From: Nitrospira sp. LK70
GTDB lineage: Bacteria > Nitrospirota > Nitrospiria > Nitrospirales > Nitrospiraceae
NCBI GenBank assembly: GCA_011090425.1
Contig: PHGD01000036.1
Span: 1-52,208 of the forward strand
Direction of reading: 5' to 3'
DNA: 52,208 bases
Shown: positions 44,599-52,208 of the stretch, one piece after another
Numbering within the stretch: the first letter of the stretch is position 1
Layout: every line of letters begins with the position of its first letter
Translations under genes and position numbers: made by a program
The notes under the pieces: generated by a model
Databases searched by the model: none
Told to the model about the DNA's origin: nothing
Seen by the model: the letters and a program-made list of their open reading frames with translations, nothing else

Positions 44599-45402
44599 CT
44601 ACTGGGTAACGATGACTTCCACCCGACGATTCTTGGCTCGCCCCTCTGCCGTTTTATTGCTGGCGACCGGGTTGCTCTCACCGTAACCGGCTGCGGACAG
44701 GTCGCTGGTGAGCCCGCCGTCCCGCAAAGCTTGAACCGCGCTATTCGCACGGGCTTCCGACAGCTCTTTGTTCGTCGGATACTTCTTTTTCAACGCATCG
44801 CCTATCGGCTGATTATCAGTATGACCGCCGACTGCCACTTTGTACTGGGGATACTCGTTTAAGATCGCGCCTACCTGCTTAAGTGCGTCGGCTCCCGCAG
44901 GCTTGACCTGAGCTTCGCCTGAGCCGAAGAGATAGCCGGAAGCCAGGTTGATCCGAAGACGCTCGCTGTTTAAATCCACCGTGATATCACCCTTGCTGAT
45001 CTCAGGACGAAGGGCTCGGAGCAATCCACGCTCCGCCTGTTTCAATTTTTCCGTTTCTTCGGAGAGGTTTCCGCGAAGACCCGAGAGCTCTTTGTCACGG
45101 TCGGCAAGTTGGCTTTCCAAATCGGCCACACGCTGGTTGGCGGCTGTGAGTTCTGCAGCGAGCCGCTCCCTCTCCGCTCCACCGGCCTGGGCGGCCGTAA
45201 GGAGGACAGGCGTTTCTTTCGATGGATCGGGGGGTACCACCTTGGCCGTGGATGGGCACCCACTCTCTTTATGATAGCCGTACCATCGGTCGGTGCACAC
45301 TTTCGACTGCTTGATGTATGGATCAGGTTGCTTGAGGGATGAAGCACAGCCCATCAGGACAACCACCCCGGTCATAACAACAGTCGTCTTAAGCACTCGC
45401 AT
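44599..45402 (-). CDS. OmpA-family lipoprotein with coiled coil
   Basis: A 267-residue outer-membrane lipoprotein. Lipobox VLMGCASS; then a Cys-containing segment (KVCTDRWYGYHKESGCPS), a coiled coil at about residues 75-125 (ERERLAAELTAANQRVADLE ... EETEKLKQAE) and an OmpA peptidoglycan-binding domain (YLFGSGEAQVKPAGADALKQ, VAVGGHTDNQPIGDAL, LSAAGYGESNPVASN, RRVEVIV). It probably ties the outer membrane to the cell wall. I chose the ATG at 45402 with AGGGAGATC upstream. It stands alone between convergent and same-strand neighbours. Confidence 0.9.
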   Translation of the reverse strand: MRVLKTTVVMTGVVVLMGCASSLKQPDPYIKQSKVCTDRWYGYHKESGCPSTAKVVPPDPSKETPVLLTAAQAGGAERERLAAELTAANQRVADLESQLADRDKELSGLRGNLSEETEKLKQAERGLLRALRPEISKGDITVDLNSERLRINLASGYLFGSGEAQVKPAGADALKQVGAILNEYPQYKVAVGGHTDNQPIGDALKKKYPTNKELSEARANSAVQALRDGGLTSDLSAAGYGESNPVASNKTAEGRAKNRRVEVIVTQ

Positions 45403-45619
45403 GATGATCTCCCTCTCCTTAGGACGCATGGTAGATACCTCGTAACCTTCCAGTTCTGGTTATCACCGTCGTATTATCATGGATCCCGCAGTCGCAAGAC
45501 AAGGTGTCTCGCTGTATAAAGGATCCAGCGGAACGAATTCCCGTACAACCAGCAATACCGGGTTTCGCGGGATTCAACGGCGGCGCGGTTCGCGCATTAA
45601 CAGGCTGGGGAATCTGGGA

Positions 45620-46042
45620 TTATTGACGACCCTTCAGCAGATCGCGGATCTCCATCAGCAATTTTTCCTCGTTGGTCGGAACGGCTGGAGAAGGCGGTGG
45701 GGGTGGAGGTGCTGCATTCTTGAATCTGTTGACTTGCTTGACCAGGATGAAAATGACGAACGCGATGATAAGAAAGTCGAACACGCTTTGTAAGAAGACC
45801 CCGTAATTGAGCGTCGGAGCCCCGGCGGCTTTCGCCGCCACCAAAGACGGATGGGAGGTATCGGATAAGTTGATGAACAAGCTTGAAAAATCCACCTTGC
45901 CCATCAACAGGCCAAGCGGAGGCATGAGCACGTCGCTGACGAGCGACGAGACGATTTTACCGAAGGCTCCACCGATGATGACCCCGATCGCCATATCCAG
46001 GACATTCCCCTTCATGGCGAATTCTTTGAACTCTTTCAACAT
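45620..46042 (-). CDS. mscL: Large-conductance mechanosensitive channel
   Basis: A 140-residue channel protein that opens under membrane tension to release solutes during osmotic downshock. N-terminal [20 protein letters not shown] and the pore helix [20 protein letters not shown] are typical; the second helix is [20 protein letters not shown], and the C-terminal bundle is [15 protein letters not shown] six-proline linker (residues 111-116) joins TM2 to the bundle. The start is the ATG at 46042. Confidence 0.95.
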   Translation of the reverse strand: MLKEFKEFAMKGNVLDMAIGVIIGGAFGKIVSSLVSDVLMPPLGLLMGKVDFSSLFINLSDTSHPSLVAAKAAGAPTLNYGVFLQSVFDFLIIAFVIFILVKQVNRFKNAAPPPPPPSPAVPTNEEKLLMEIRDLLKGRQ

Positions 46043-46089
46043 GGTCTTCCTCCTCTGAGAACGCGGGTTGGTACCGTACCACAAACATC

Positions 46090-47190
46090 CTATCGCTTGC
46101 GGGTGGTGTCAAAGGCATAGCCGAAGGTGAGGAAATACATATTGTCGGTAGTGACCGTGCCCGGAGCCGGTCGACTGTTGTAGCGTGTGGTCACTTGAAA
46201 TCCGGTCGTCAGCCCTCCCCACATCTTGAAGCGAATGCTGTTGTTCATGGTTAAATAAAAGTCGGACAAGTTTTGGAGGGACGGAAACATTTCGGTGTCG
46301 TGGTGTAGCGTCACAAGTTCGTTGAACAATGACCAATCGAATTTCGTGGCTACCCGAGCACGGAAACTCACCTGGTCCGGAACCGTGCTGAAATCTTCGT
46401 TGAAATACCCCGGACCGGCTTCCGCATAGAAAGCCATGTCTTTGTATATCCCGCTGAAGTCGCCCTTCTCAATCCATTGGTAACCGGGACCGCTCGCGAG
46501 GGCCGTACGCAATTTGAGATCTTGGAATTCATCGGTCTCGAAGTAGGCCGACGAGAACCAATAGAGTCGTTTAGTGAGGAAGTAGTCCAGCTTGATCGTG
46601 GCTCGAGCATTGCGAGCGGTAACGCTCCCGTCTTCGGCTCCGTACACATAGCGACCAAGCAAGGTCAGTCGGAGCTGTTCACTCCTCCCCACGAAGTCTC
46701 CCACGAAGCTCGCCGTGGTAAGATGGGCGTTTCCAACCACTTGTGTATAGGCAGCGTTTAAATTTCCGACGTAGATCACCGGCGGTTGAATGATCGGGTT
46801 CACCTTTATGACCGTATCCATCGGCACCGTTATGATCCCTCCGGTCGGACCGGCTTTCAGCCTCAGCATGCCCGGTTCGCCCTCTTCAGCCGTCCCGACC
46901 AGCATGGTCCCTTCCTTTAGGTGGAAGGGAAGGGGGTGGGAGACGGCGAGCTTGCTTACTTCGGCCCACTTGACCTTGATGACCTCAGCAGCCAGCGCAT
47001 TCTTGATCTGTAACACCCCGTCCGTCATCTCTATCACTTCGCCATAAATGACGCTGCCGTCTTTCAACGTGACGACATCCAGCGGCGGAGCCGCAGTCGG
47101 CGTAATCGGGGCTGGCCCATCATCGGCAAAAACAGAGTTCACCACCGTGGTCAAAATCAAGATTGCGATCAGTAGAACAGACTGCTTCAT
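46090..47190 (-). CDS. DUF481 outer-membrane protein
   Basis: A 366-residue exported protein. After the signal peptide ([17 protein letters not shown]) comes a small beta domain that often precedes this barrel ([20 protein letters not shown], residues 40-135), then a DUF481/YdiY-like barrel from about residue 145 ([56 protein letters not shown]). Members are described as salt-induced outer-membrane proteins. It lies 48 bp upstream of mscL in the same direction, so an osmotic-stress operon is plausible. Confidence 0.82.
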   Translation of the reverse strand: MKQSVLLIAILILTTVVNSVFADDGPAPITPTAAPPLDVVTLKDGSVIYGEVIEMTDGVLQIKNALAAEVIKVKWAEVSKLAVSHPLPFHLKEGTMLVGTAEEGEPGMLRLKAGPTGGIITVPMDTVIKVNPIIQPPVIYVGNLNAAYTQVVGNAHLTTASFVGDFVGRSEQLRLTLLGRYVYGAEDGSVTARNARATIKLDYFLTKRLYWFSSAYFETDEFQDLKLRTALASGPGYQWIEKGDFSGIYKDMAFYAEAGPGYFNEDFSTVPDQVSFRARVATKFDWSLFNELVTLHHDTEMFPSLQNLSDFYLTMNNSIRFKMWGGLTTGFQVTTRYNSRPAPGTVTTDNMYFLTFGYAFDTTRKR

Positions 47191-47308
47191 CTATTTTCCT
47201 TCATGCCGATAACTACTGACCTGAAGCTATCCCAGCCTAGACGCGCACCTTGTTTGCACAGGGCAGTGCAATACTTTCATCCCACTCACTCCCTGGTTGG
47301 GTGTTTAG

Positions 47309-47438
47309 CAGATTACGGAAAGACCTCCCGTTCGTCCTTCGAGAGCCTCAGGGCGAACGGAGCGGTTGGTGAATGCACTGAGGGGGTTCGACCGTGCTGA
47401 CCTGGTCGAACCACACACATCGCCTTTCCCACAGCCTG
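47309..47438. repeat. Second ~130-bp MITE-like element, inverted relative to 14091-14221
   Basis: It has imperfect terminal repeats (CAGATTACGGAAAGAC and, at the other end, the complement of CCAGGCTGTGGGAAAGGC). Inside, CCGTTCGTCCTTCGAGAGCC at 47328-47347 is the inverse complement of the palindromic half of the first element with two or three changes. The rest of the 525-bp spacer 47191-47715 shows no gene. Confidence 0.7.
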
Positions 47439-47715
47439 GAAGCCTACATCATTCATGACAGTTTGTCGCGACATTGCGGAGTCTCCAGATGAGACGGACG
47501 CGTGGAGCTGCGAGGAAGAGAGGCAGACTTGAAACGGCCTGTTGACCGACCAAGCGGTGAGCCTAACCGTCATACCAAGCTTCGCTTGAGCCGCCGCGTT
47601 CGATCATATCGCGGCGGAGAGGTCTGTTGCCTTCGACTCGACATGTTGGCTGGTCACAGCGGCGAATCCGCCATGACAAGCAGAAGTGCTCATGAATAAT
47701 GATGTGGACTAGAGG

Positions 47716-48546
47716 TTACGACATCGGCGACTTCGGCGACGAATGATCGTTCACGACACGGACGGTAAGGCTTGCAGAGGGTAGCGCGATCCCTTGCTCT
47801 TGAAATCGTTGGAGAATTAATTTGTTCAAGTCTCCTTGAGTCGAGCTGTAATCCCCCACCGCCGTCCATGGCTCTATTGCAATCGCCACAGCCAGAGACG
47901 AGTCCCCGAGAGATGCCACTCCCACTGAAGGAACGGGATCTTTCATGACCGATGGGTGCCGATTGAGGACATCCCGAACCTGTGCAAGTGCCTCATCAAG
48001 GTTCGCGTTTGGTGACACGGGAATGGTCAAATGCAGCTGACGGATCGTACCGAAGTTGTGCAAAATTTCTCCCACAATTTTACGGTTGGGAATGATGACG
48101 CGGGATCGATCTGCGTGCATCAGCGTCGTCGTGAAGATGTCGATGACTACGACCTCACCGTGGACGCCGAGCAAGGAAATATGCTCGCCGACCTTGTAGG
48201 GCTTGCTGAAGATAATCGAGAGTCCGGCCATCAGATTGCTCAACACCCCCTGCAGTGCCAACCCGATGCCCACGCCGGCGACTCCGACGCCGGCGAGCAG
48301 CGGGGCGATGGGCACGCCGAGCGTCTGAAGGGCGATCATCGCGGTAAAGAGCAACACCACGATTTTCACAACGCGAGTCAACAGCAGCCGTACGGGCGGC
48401 TCAAGGGTCTGCCGTTCGAGCGCCTGCTGAGCAAAATTCCCGGCCCAGCGAGCTGCCATGATACCGGCGATGAGGATGCCGAAGGCAACCGCTGCCTGCA
48501 GGCCATACTGCACGGCATATTGAGTGAGCGTATCCACGACAGTCAT
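47716..48546 (-). CDS. MscS-family small-conductance mechanosensitive channel
   Basis: A 276-residue channel with three N-terminal helices and a C-terminal cytoplasmic domain. The pore helix TM3 is GVGVAGVGIGLALQGVLSNLMAG, followed by IIFSKPYKVGEHI and the beta domain GEVVVIDIFTTTLMHADRSR with VIIPNRKIVGEILHNF. This is the minimal MscS layout. It protects against osmotic downshock and pairs functionally with MscL 2 kb away. The ATG at 48546 is preceded by GAGGAGACT. Confidence 0.93.
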   Translation of the reverse strand: MTVVDTLTQYAVQYGLQAAVAFGILIAGIMAARWAGNFAQQALERQTLEPPVRLLLTRVVKIVVLLFTAMIALQTLGVPIAPLLAGVGVAGVGIGLALQGVLSNLMAGLSIIFSKPYKVGEHISLLGVHGEVVVIDIFTTTLMHADRSRVIIPNRKIVGEILHNFGTIRQLHLTIPVSPNANLDEALAQVRDVLNRHPSVMKDPVPSVGVASLGDSSLAVAIAIEPWTAVGDYSSTQGDLNKLILQRFQEQGIALPSASLTVRVVNDHSSPKSPMS

Positions 48547-48635
48547 AGGGTAGTCTCCTCTAGTGGCACACATCCATTGATGCGTTGATTCCCCTGAACA
48601 ACAGGAGCACGGGATGGTGGTTTATCAACGGTCTG

Positions 48636-50285
48636 CTATCTTCCGAAGAGGCCTTTGAGGAGCTCTTTTCCCTCTTTTTTCAAGTCTTCTGGTTTCGTGG
48701 TGCCTTTGAACAGTCCACCGACGGCCTCTTCCACTTTTTTCTTCACCTGCTCCTGGACTTTCCCGCCTATGCTCTTCAGATGAACGTCATAGGATGGCGC
48801 TTGAGCGGTTCCGGTGATCATGAGCGGGAGACTCACTCGGCCATCTTTCATCGCGAGTTTGACGATAGGTGAAGCCCCGGCGAGCTTCTGACTCATCTCC
48901 TGTGACAAATTGAGATTCACGAGGAGATTCAACCGCTGATCGAATCCGATCGTGCCGCCGCCGGTCGCCTGAAAATCATGGCTGTCCATCAGGAGCCGCT
49001 GCACGTTGATCACCCCTTGCTTGATGACGAGATCCGTTTCGATCGTCGAAAATACCGTCGCCTTGGCATCGTCGAGCGAAATACCGGCAACTTTGAGTGC
49101 CGAGACCACCTCCTGAAGGAGATTCACCCCTTCGATCTTCCCGTCCTTGACCGCCAGATGGCCGGTTCCGTCCAATGCTGTCGTCAGGTCCGGCATGGAG
49201 AATCCCTTCCCTTGCAGCGAAAGATCGGCGCCTGCCGTCCCGCTGACCGAAGTCGGCGTCTCGGCGACGGCATTGAGCGCCGGACCGAGTTGCACTCCTT
49301 GAATCGTGATGCCGCCCTTGAAAGGCGGCGCATCGGACCCAGCGATCAGTTTGCCCTGCCCCTTCACTTGGCCGTCGAACAGTCGGAACGACAAGGTATT
49401 CAGCTTGATCCCTTGTCCCTTCACTTCCGCCGCGATCTGAAAGTTCTTCATCTCGACCGGTTTTTTCAGGGGAAGCGAGACCGGAAGGTTCGCAGTACTG
49501 ATCACCGGTGAAGTGATGTAGATGTTGGCGTCGTTCCCGGCGGCGTTTCCTGTAATCGTAAATTCCGTCTTACCCACAGCAAGCTCGAAAGTGATCGCCT
49601 CGATGTCCATCGCTTCTCTCAGCGGGCCGAATGCCCCGTCGAGTTTCACCGGCAGATTGAACGGTTGCACCAGCGAGCCGAAATGTAGCTGTGGAGTTCG
49701 GCCCAGCCGAACGTCGCGGAGCAACAACTCCATGTCTTGCAATACGTACTCCGTCGGCTTGGCGGCCGACAGATCGCGATACGTCAATCTTCCACCGTCG
49801 ATGGACACTCGATCCACGGCCAACAGGGCGAGAATCTTGAGCGGCCCCTCCGTCGAGGGAATCGGAGCGCGCGACGGCTTCTCCGGCAGCGCCAGGCCTT
49901 TGCGGCCGATGGTTGAGACGTTCAAGACGCCGTTTTGGTTCTTAATAACCGTAATGACCGGCTGGTGAAGCGTGATTTCCTCCACCTCGACCTTGCCGCT
50001 CAGCAACGGCATCAGCTTCACACCGACATCCAGCGAGGAGAGCGATGCAACGGGAGCTGAGCCGAAGGACGGATCATCCAGCACCGCGAATCCCGCCACC
50101 CGTGCGCCGATCCTCGGCCAGACGGTCAAGCGAATATCTTGCAGCTGAACCTTGCGGTTGAGAGCATCTTCGATGAGCGGTTTGTACTGGTCTTGATACT
50201 TATTGAGATCGACGAAAAAAGGCAGCGCGAGCACAAGGCCGACGAGCAGGACCAGTAAGACGAGCAGGCCTATCAGAATCTTCAT
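48636..50285 (-). CDS. AsmA-family protein
   Basis: A 549-residue envelope protein with one N-terminal membrane anchor (LIGLLVLLVLLVGLVLALPFF) and then a long repeating beta region. Family marks are YQDQYKPLIEDALNRKVQLQ after the anchor, TVWPRIGARVAGFAVLDDPS near 60, and the C-terminal GTGHLAVKDGKIEGVNLLQE (near 385) and LVNLNLSQEMSQKLAG. AsmA-like proteins span the periplasm and are implicated in lipid transport to, and assembly of, the outer membrane. It lies 90 bp upstream of mscS in the same direction. Confidence 0.9.
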   Translation of the reverse strand: MKILIGLLVLLVLLVGLVLALPFFVDLNKYQDQYKPLIEDALNRKVQLQDIRLTVWPRIGARVAGFAVLDDPSFGSAPVASLSSLDVGVKLMPLLSGKVEVEEITLHQPVITVIKNQNGVLNVSTIGRKGLALPEKPSRAPIPSTEGPLKILALLAVDRVSIDGGRLTYRDLSAAKPTEYVLQDMELLLRDVRLGRTPQLHFGSLVQPFNLPVKLDGAFGPLREAMDIEAITFELAVGKTEFTITGNAAGNDANIYITSPVISTANLPVSLPLKKPVEMKNFQIAAEVKGQGIKLNTLSFRLFDGQVKGQGKLIAGSDAPPFKGGITIQGVQLGPALNAVAETPTSVSGTAGADLSLQGKGFSMPDLTTALDGTGHLAVKDGKIEGVNLLQEVVSALKVAGISLDDAKATVFSTIETDLVIKQGVINVQRLLMDSHDFQATGGGTIGFDQRLNLLVNLNLSQEMSQKLAGASPIVKLAMKDGRVSLPLMITGTAQAPSYDVHLKSIGGKVQEQVKKKVEEAVGGLFKGTTKPEDLKKEGKELLKGLFGR

Positions 50286-50467
50286 CGCGATCGCCCTCCA
50301 GTTGAGAATTGAGTATATAAACGCATTCCTGGCGAGTCAAACGAACAGCGATTGATATGAGCGAGTGTGCGGATACTACGAAGCAGAAGTTCTCGGCGAT
50401 ATGATGCTCATTGCCATGATCAGAAGACACAAAATCATGAATTACGATTTACGATGCGCGTGTCGCA

Positions 50468-50855
50468 TCAAGCCCAATCTTTGAGTCGTAGACTGGGGAC
50501 CTGTCGAACCTCTTTGAGGTTGTTGCTGACGAGTCGAACGCCAAGGCTCAGCGCATGGGCTGCGATGAGCATGTCCATTGAACCGATCGGGGTTCCCTTT
50601 GCTTCAAGCTGCCCGCGTAACCGACCATATGACCAAGCCACAGCTTGGTCAAACGCGGCGATCTCCAGCGGGGGATAGAATTGTTCGAGAGCGTGGTGGT
50701 TCTTGGACGCTTGGCGGCTCTTACCGATCCCGCACTGCTGTGATGCGAGAAATTCCAATATCTCCCACCGGATGAGACAAGAAGCGCTCAATGACGGTGG
50801 GAGATTCTTGTTTGATCAGGTAGATGCAGATGTTGGTATCGAGCATCACCTTCAT
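50468..50855 (-). pseudogene. vapC: VapC toxin (PIN domain), broken by a frameshift
   Basis: The start overlaps the vapB stop in an ATGA (50852-50855). The first frame reads MKVMLDTNICIYLIKQESP and GDIGISRITAVRDR before a stop; the +/-1 frame continues QCGIGKSRQASKNHHALEQF, GRLRGQLEAKGTPIGSMDML and ends at 50468. Intact relatives read IGIS-x-IT-xAELxYG-x-GKSR at this point, so about four codons, including the conserved catalytic Glu, are lost together with the frame. The first Asp (MLDTN) and the later Asp (SMDMLIAAH) remain. As a ribonuclease toxin it should be inactive. Confidence 0.85.
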
Positions 50856-51079
50856 GCGAGGGAGCGCTTTCGCTTCTGGAGTGGCGGCTGCTGTCTCGCC
50901 TCTTCCATGAAGTCGTCGGTAAACATGGCCAGACTGTCGATGAGCGACTGCCACGTCTGCTTCTTCGGGCGGATGACGAGCGTCTTACCTCGGCGCTGAA
51001 TCTTGACTTCATTGCCCTCCAGCTGAAATTCACGGGGGATTCTAACCGCCTGGCTGTTGCCGCTCATAAAAAGCTTCAT
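50852..51079 (-). CDS. vapB: VapB-type antitoxin (AbrB/SpoVT fold)
   Basis: A 75-residue protein. The N-terminal DNA-binding swapped-hairpin domain reads MSGNSQAVRIPREFQLEGNE, then VKIQRRGKTLVIRPKK, and the C-terminal helical tail (LIDSLAMFTDDFMEEARQQP) normally wraps around VapC. The frame is intact. It probably still represses its own promoter, even though the overlapping vapC is frameshifted. Confidence 0.9.
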   Translation of the reverse strand: MKLFMSGNSQAVRIPREFQLEGNEVKIQRRGKTLVIRPKKQTWQSLIDSLAMFTDDFMEEARQQPPLQKRKRSLA

Positions 51080-51226
51080 TTTTTCCGCGTCACCATTGGA
51101 AGCTCCTCACATACATAACAATGTATACACGGCGTGATATACGGTCTTGCGTCACCTGTCGACGGAGAGACAGAGGCACCCACAGTCCGCTGGTACAGGA
51201 TGGGTCCGTAGTGCTGCGAGCCGGCT

Positions 51227-51454
51227 TCAGCACAAGCGCAGGTACTCGTCGACTGAAAACCCCGCACCTTTGAGAATCCTCACAGCCAGCCCTCTACCGA
51301 TATCGCACCCGGTATGCACAGGAACCGTGACGGATATGGAGCGACCCGCATGCCGGAGAGTCAGATGGCTTCCGGCTTGCCGATCTTCAGCGAACCCTTG
51401 CGATTTGAGGAATCGAACCAGCTCTCGAGCCGTGACTTGCGGCAACCGCGGCAT
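51227..51454 (-). CDS. hicA: HicA mRNA interferase toxin
   Basis: A 75-residue double-stranded RNA-binding-like ribonuclease. Typical are RELVRFLKSQGFAEDRQAGS followed by the catalytic His in GSHLTLRH and VHTGCDIGRGLAVRILKGAG. It cleaves mRNA unless bound by HicB. The ATG at 51454 overlaps the hicB stop (TGATG). Intact. Confidence 0.9.
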   Translation of the reverse strand: MPRLPQVTARELVRFLKSQGFAEDRQAGSHLTLRHAGRSISVTVPVHTGCDIGRGLAVRILKGAGFSVDEYLRLC

Positions 51455-51690
51455 CAAGGTACCGCGACGGTCAGTTCTTCGACATGCACCAGTTTCTCAT
51501 TTTGAGGGACCGGTTGGTGATGAGCCAGGAGGGACTGAAGATGCTGCTGAATCGCTTCGCGAATATTTCGCTTAGCCTCCTCGATAGTTTTCCCGTTGCT
51601 GAAGCAGCCCGGCAATGTGGGACTATAAGCCAGGTAGCCCATATCTTCAGACTCTTTCTCAACGACGATTTCGAAGGTGTAGTAGGTCAT
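51454..51690 (-). CDS. hicB: HicB-type antitoxin
   Basis: A 78-residue protein with the HicB partial RNase H-like fold: GYLAYSPTLPGCFSNGKTIE then EAKRNIREAIQQHLQSLL. It neutralises HicA. There is no C-terminal DNA-binding domain, so it is the short class. Antitoxin-first gene order is common for this class. Confidence 0.9.
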   Translation of the reverse strand: MTYYTFEIVVEKESEDMGYLAYSPTLPGCFSNGKTIEEAKRNIREAIQQHLQSLLAHHQPVPQNEKLVHVEELTVAVP

Positions 51691-52173
51691 GGGAGCGGGC
51701 TCTTTTGCGTCAGAAGTATATCACAAGCATGACCTATCTCCATTCACAACTCTCGCTCTTACTTACAGTCTCAAACAGGCGTTCAACCACGCCGTGGGAC
51801 TGCTGAATTTGACGAGTGGAGATGATGGAGGCGATGGTCGGTAGAAAGAACTGACCCGCACGCGTGAACTGCTCTGCGATGCGATGTTCTGCAAGACAAC
51901 CTATGGCAGCGAGTTAGCCCCGTGCGCCAGCTATTTTTTCCCTTTTGCCATGGCCACTAGCGCTGGTCAATTAGCGGCGTATCAGGTAGCTTGCACGAGC
52001 AAGACCAGACCTCCAATTATCTTCTCGGAACCATGCCCCATCACGGGTTGGTCCGCCATCGCCGTTTAGCCCGGATAATTCACGACACGTGACACAAAAA
52101 AGCCATCGAGGCTCCGAACTGTGCTATAGGAGCGGTGTTCAGGCGCTTCTACACACCGTGGAGGAGAGACCCG
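51691..52173. other. 483-bp spacer without a convincing gene
   Basis: A 61-codon frame at 51884-52069 has no ribosome-binding site and an unlikely composition. The stretch CCCGGATAATTCACGAC at about 52070-52086 could be an insertion-sequence end for the gene that starts at 52174, but the other end is outside the window. Confidence 0.45.
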
Positions 52174-52208
52174 ATGGCGACAGACTGTATACCCCAAGTG
52201 ACGTTTGA
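52174..52208 (+). CDS. Start of a gene, possibly an IS1380-type transposase
   Basis: Eleven codons (MATDCIPQVTF) follow a strong GGAGGAGAG ribosome-binding site before the window ends. The sequence recalls the N-termini of IS1380-family transposases, but too little is visible to be sure. Confidence 0.35.
   Translation, partial: MATDCIPQVTF

Noticed and set aside
51884..52069. A 61-codon plus-strand gene
   Set aside because: No ribosome-binding site, no recognisable features and Cys/Pro-rich random-looking composition.

Overview
The window looks like a chromosomal segment of a Gram-negative bacterium, most likely a Nitrospira relative (phylum Nitrospirota). That placement is a judgement from overall gene content and protein style (outer-membrane barrels, AsmA, Pal-like OmpA lipoprotein, many small secreted proteins of unknown function, CxxCH proteins). 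No rRNA, tRNA or CRISPR array was seen, so taxonomy is inferred, not proven.

Layout. 1-3.5 kb: tail of a dimethylarginine hydrolase-like gene, then an IS630-family element with exact inverted repeats that splits a secreted-protein gene lying next to a MepA-like secreted protein. 4.3-11.3 kb: housekeeping run gpsA-larB, larC-cation exchanger-pdxA-small ORF-rsmA, mostly with start/stop overlaps. 11.4-13.3 kb: a two-gene MotA/TolQ-like plus MotB/OmpA-like pair resembling the ZorA/ZorB motor of the Zorya anti-phage system, without recognisable Zorya effectors. 13.6-22.2 kb: a lipoprotein, a 131-bp repeat element, a response-regulator diguanylate cyclase, a beta-helix protein, a TPR protein, DUF2726, anmK, a zinc/manganese ABC importer (znuA-znuC-znuB) and an outer-membrane protein. 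22.3-24.5 kb: GNAT, zinc ribbon and RluD-type pseudouridine synthase.

24.6-34.0 kb holds the Anbu-associated gene set (circularly permuted ATP-grasp, alpha-E, giant transglutaminase/DUF2126 protein, Anbu proteasome-like protease). It is split into two convergent halves by a BsuBI/PstI-type restriction-modification system.

34.1-43.4 kb is the most unusual part. Two full CxxCH DUF3365-type genes and two fragments of the same family are interspersed with a dead IS630 copy and a decayed 3' end of atpC, the trace of a tandem segmental duplication. They abut an F1 ATP synthase cluster (atpH-atpA-atpD-atpC, minus strand) in which atpG has been reduced to its last ~32 codons. The four flanking F1 genes are intact, so this locus cannot by itself make a working F1 motor.

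43.9-50.3 kb: a DUF1348 protein, an OmpA lipoprotein, MscL, a DUF481 barrel, a second copy of the ~130-bp repeat, MscS and AsmA. 50.4-52.2 kb: a vapB-vapC pair with frameshifted vapC, a hicB-hicA pair, and the start of what may be another transposase.
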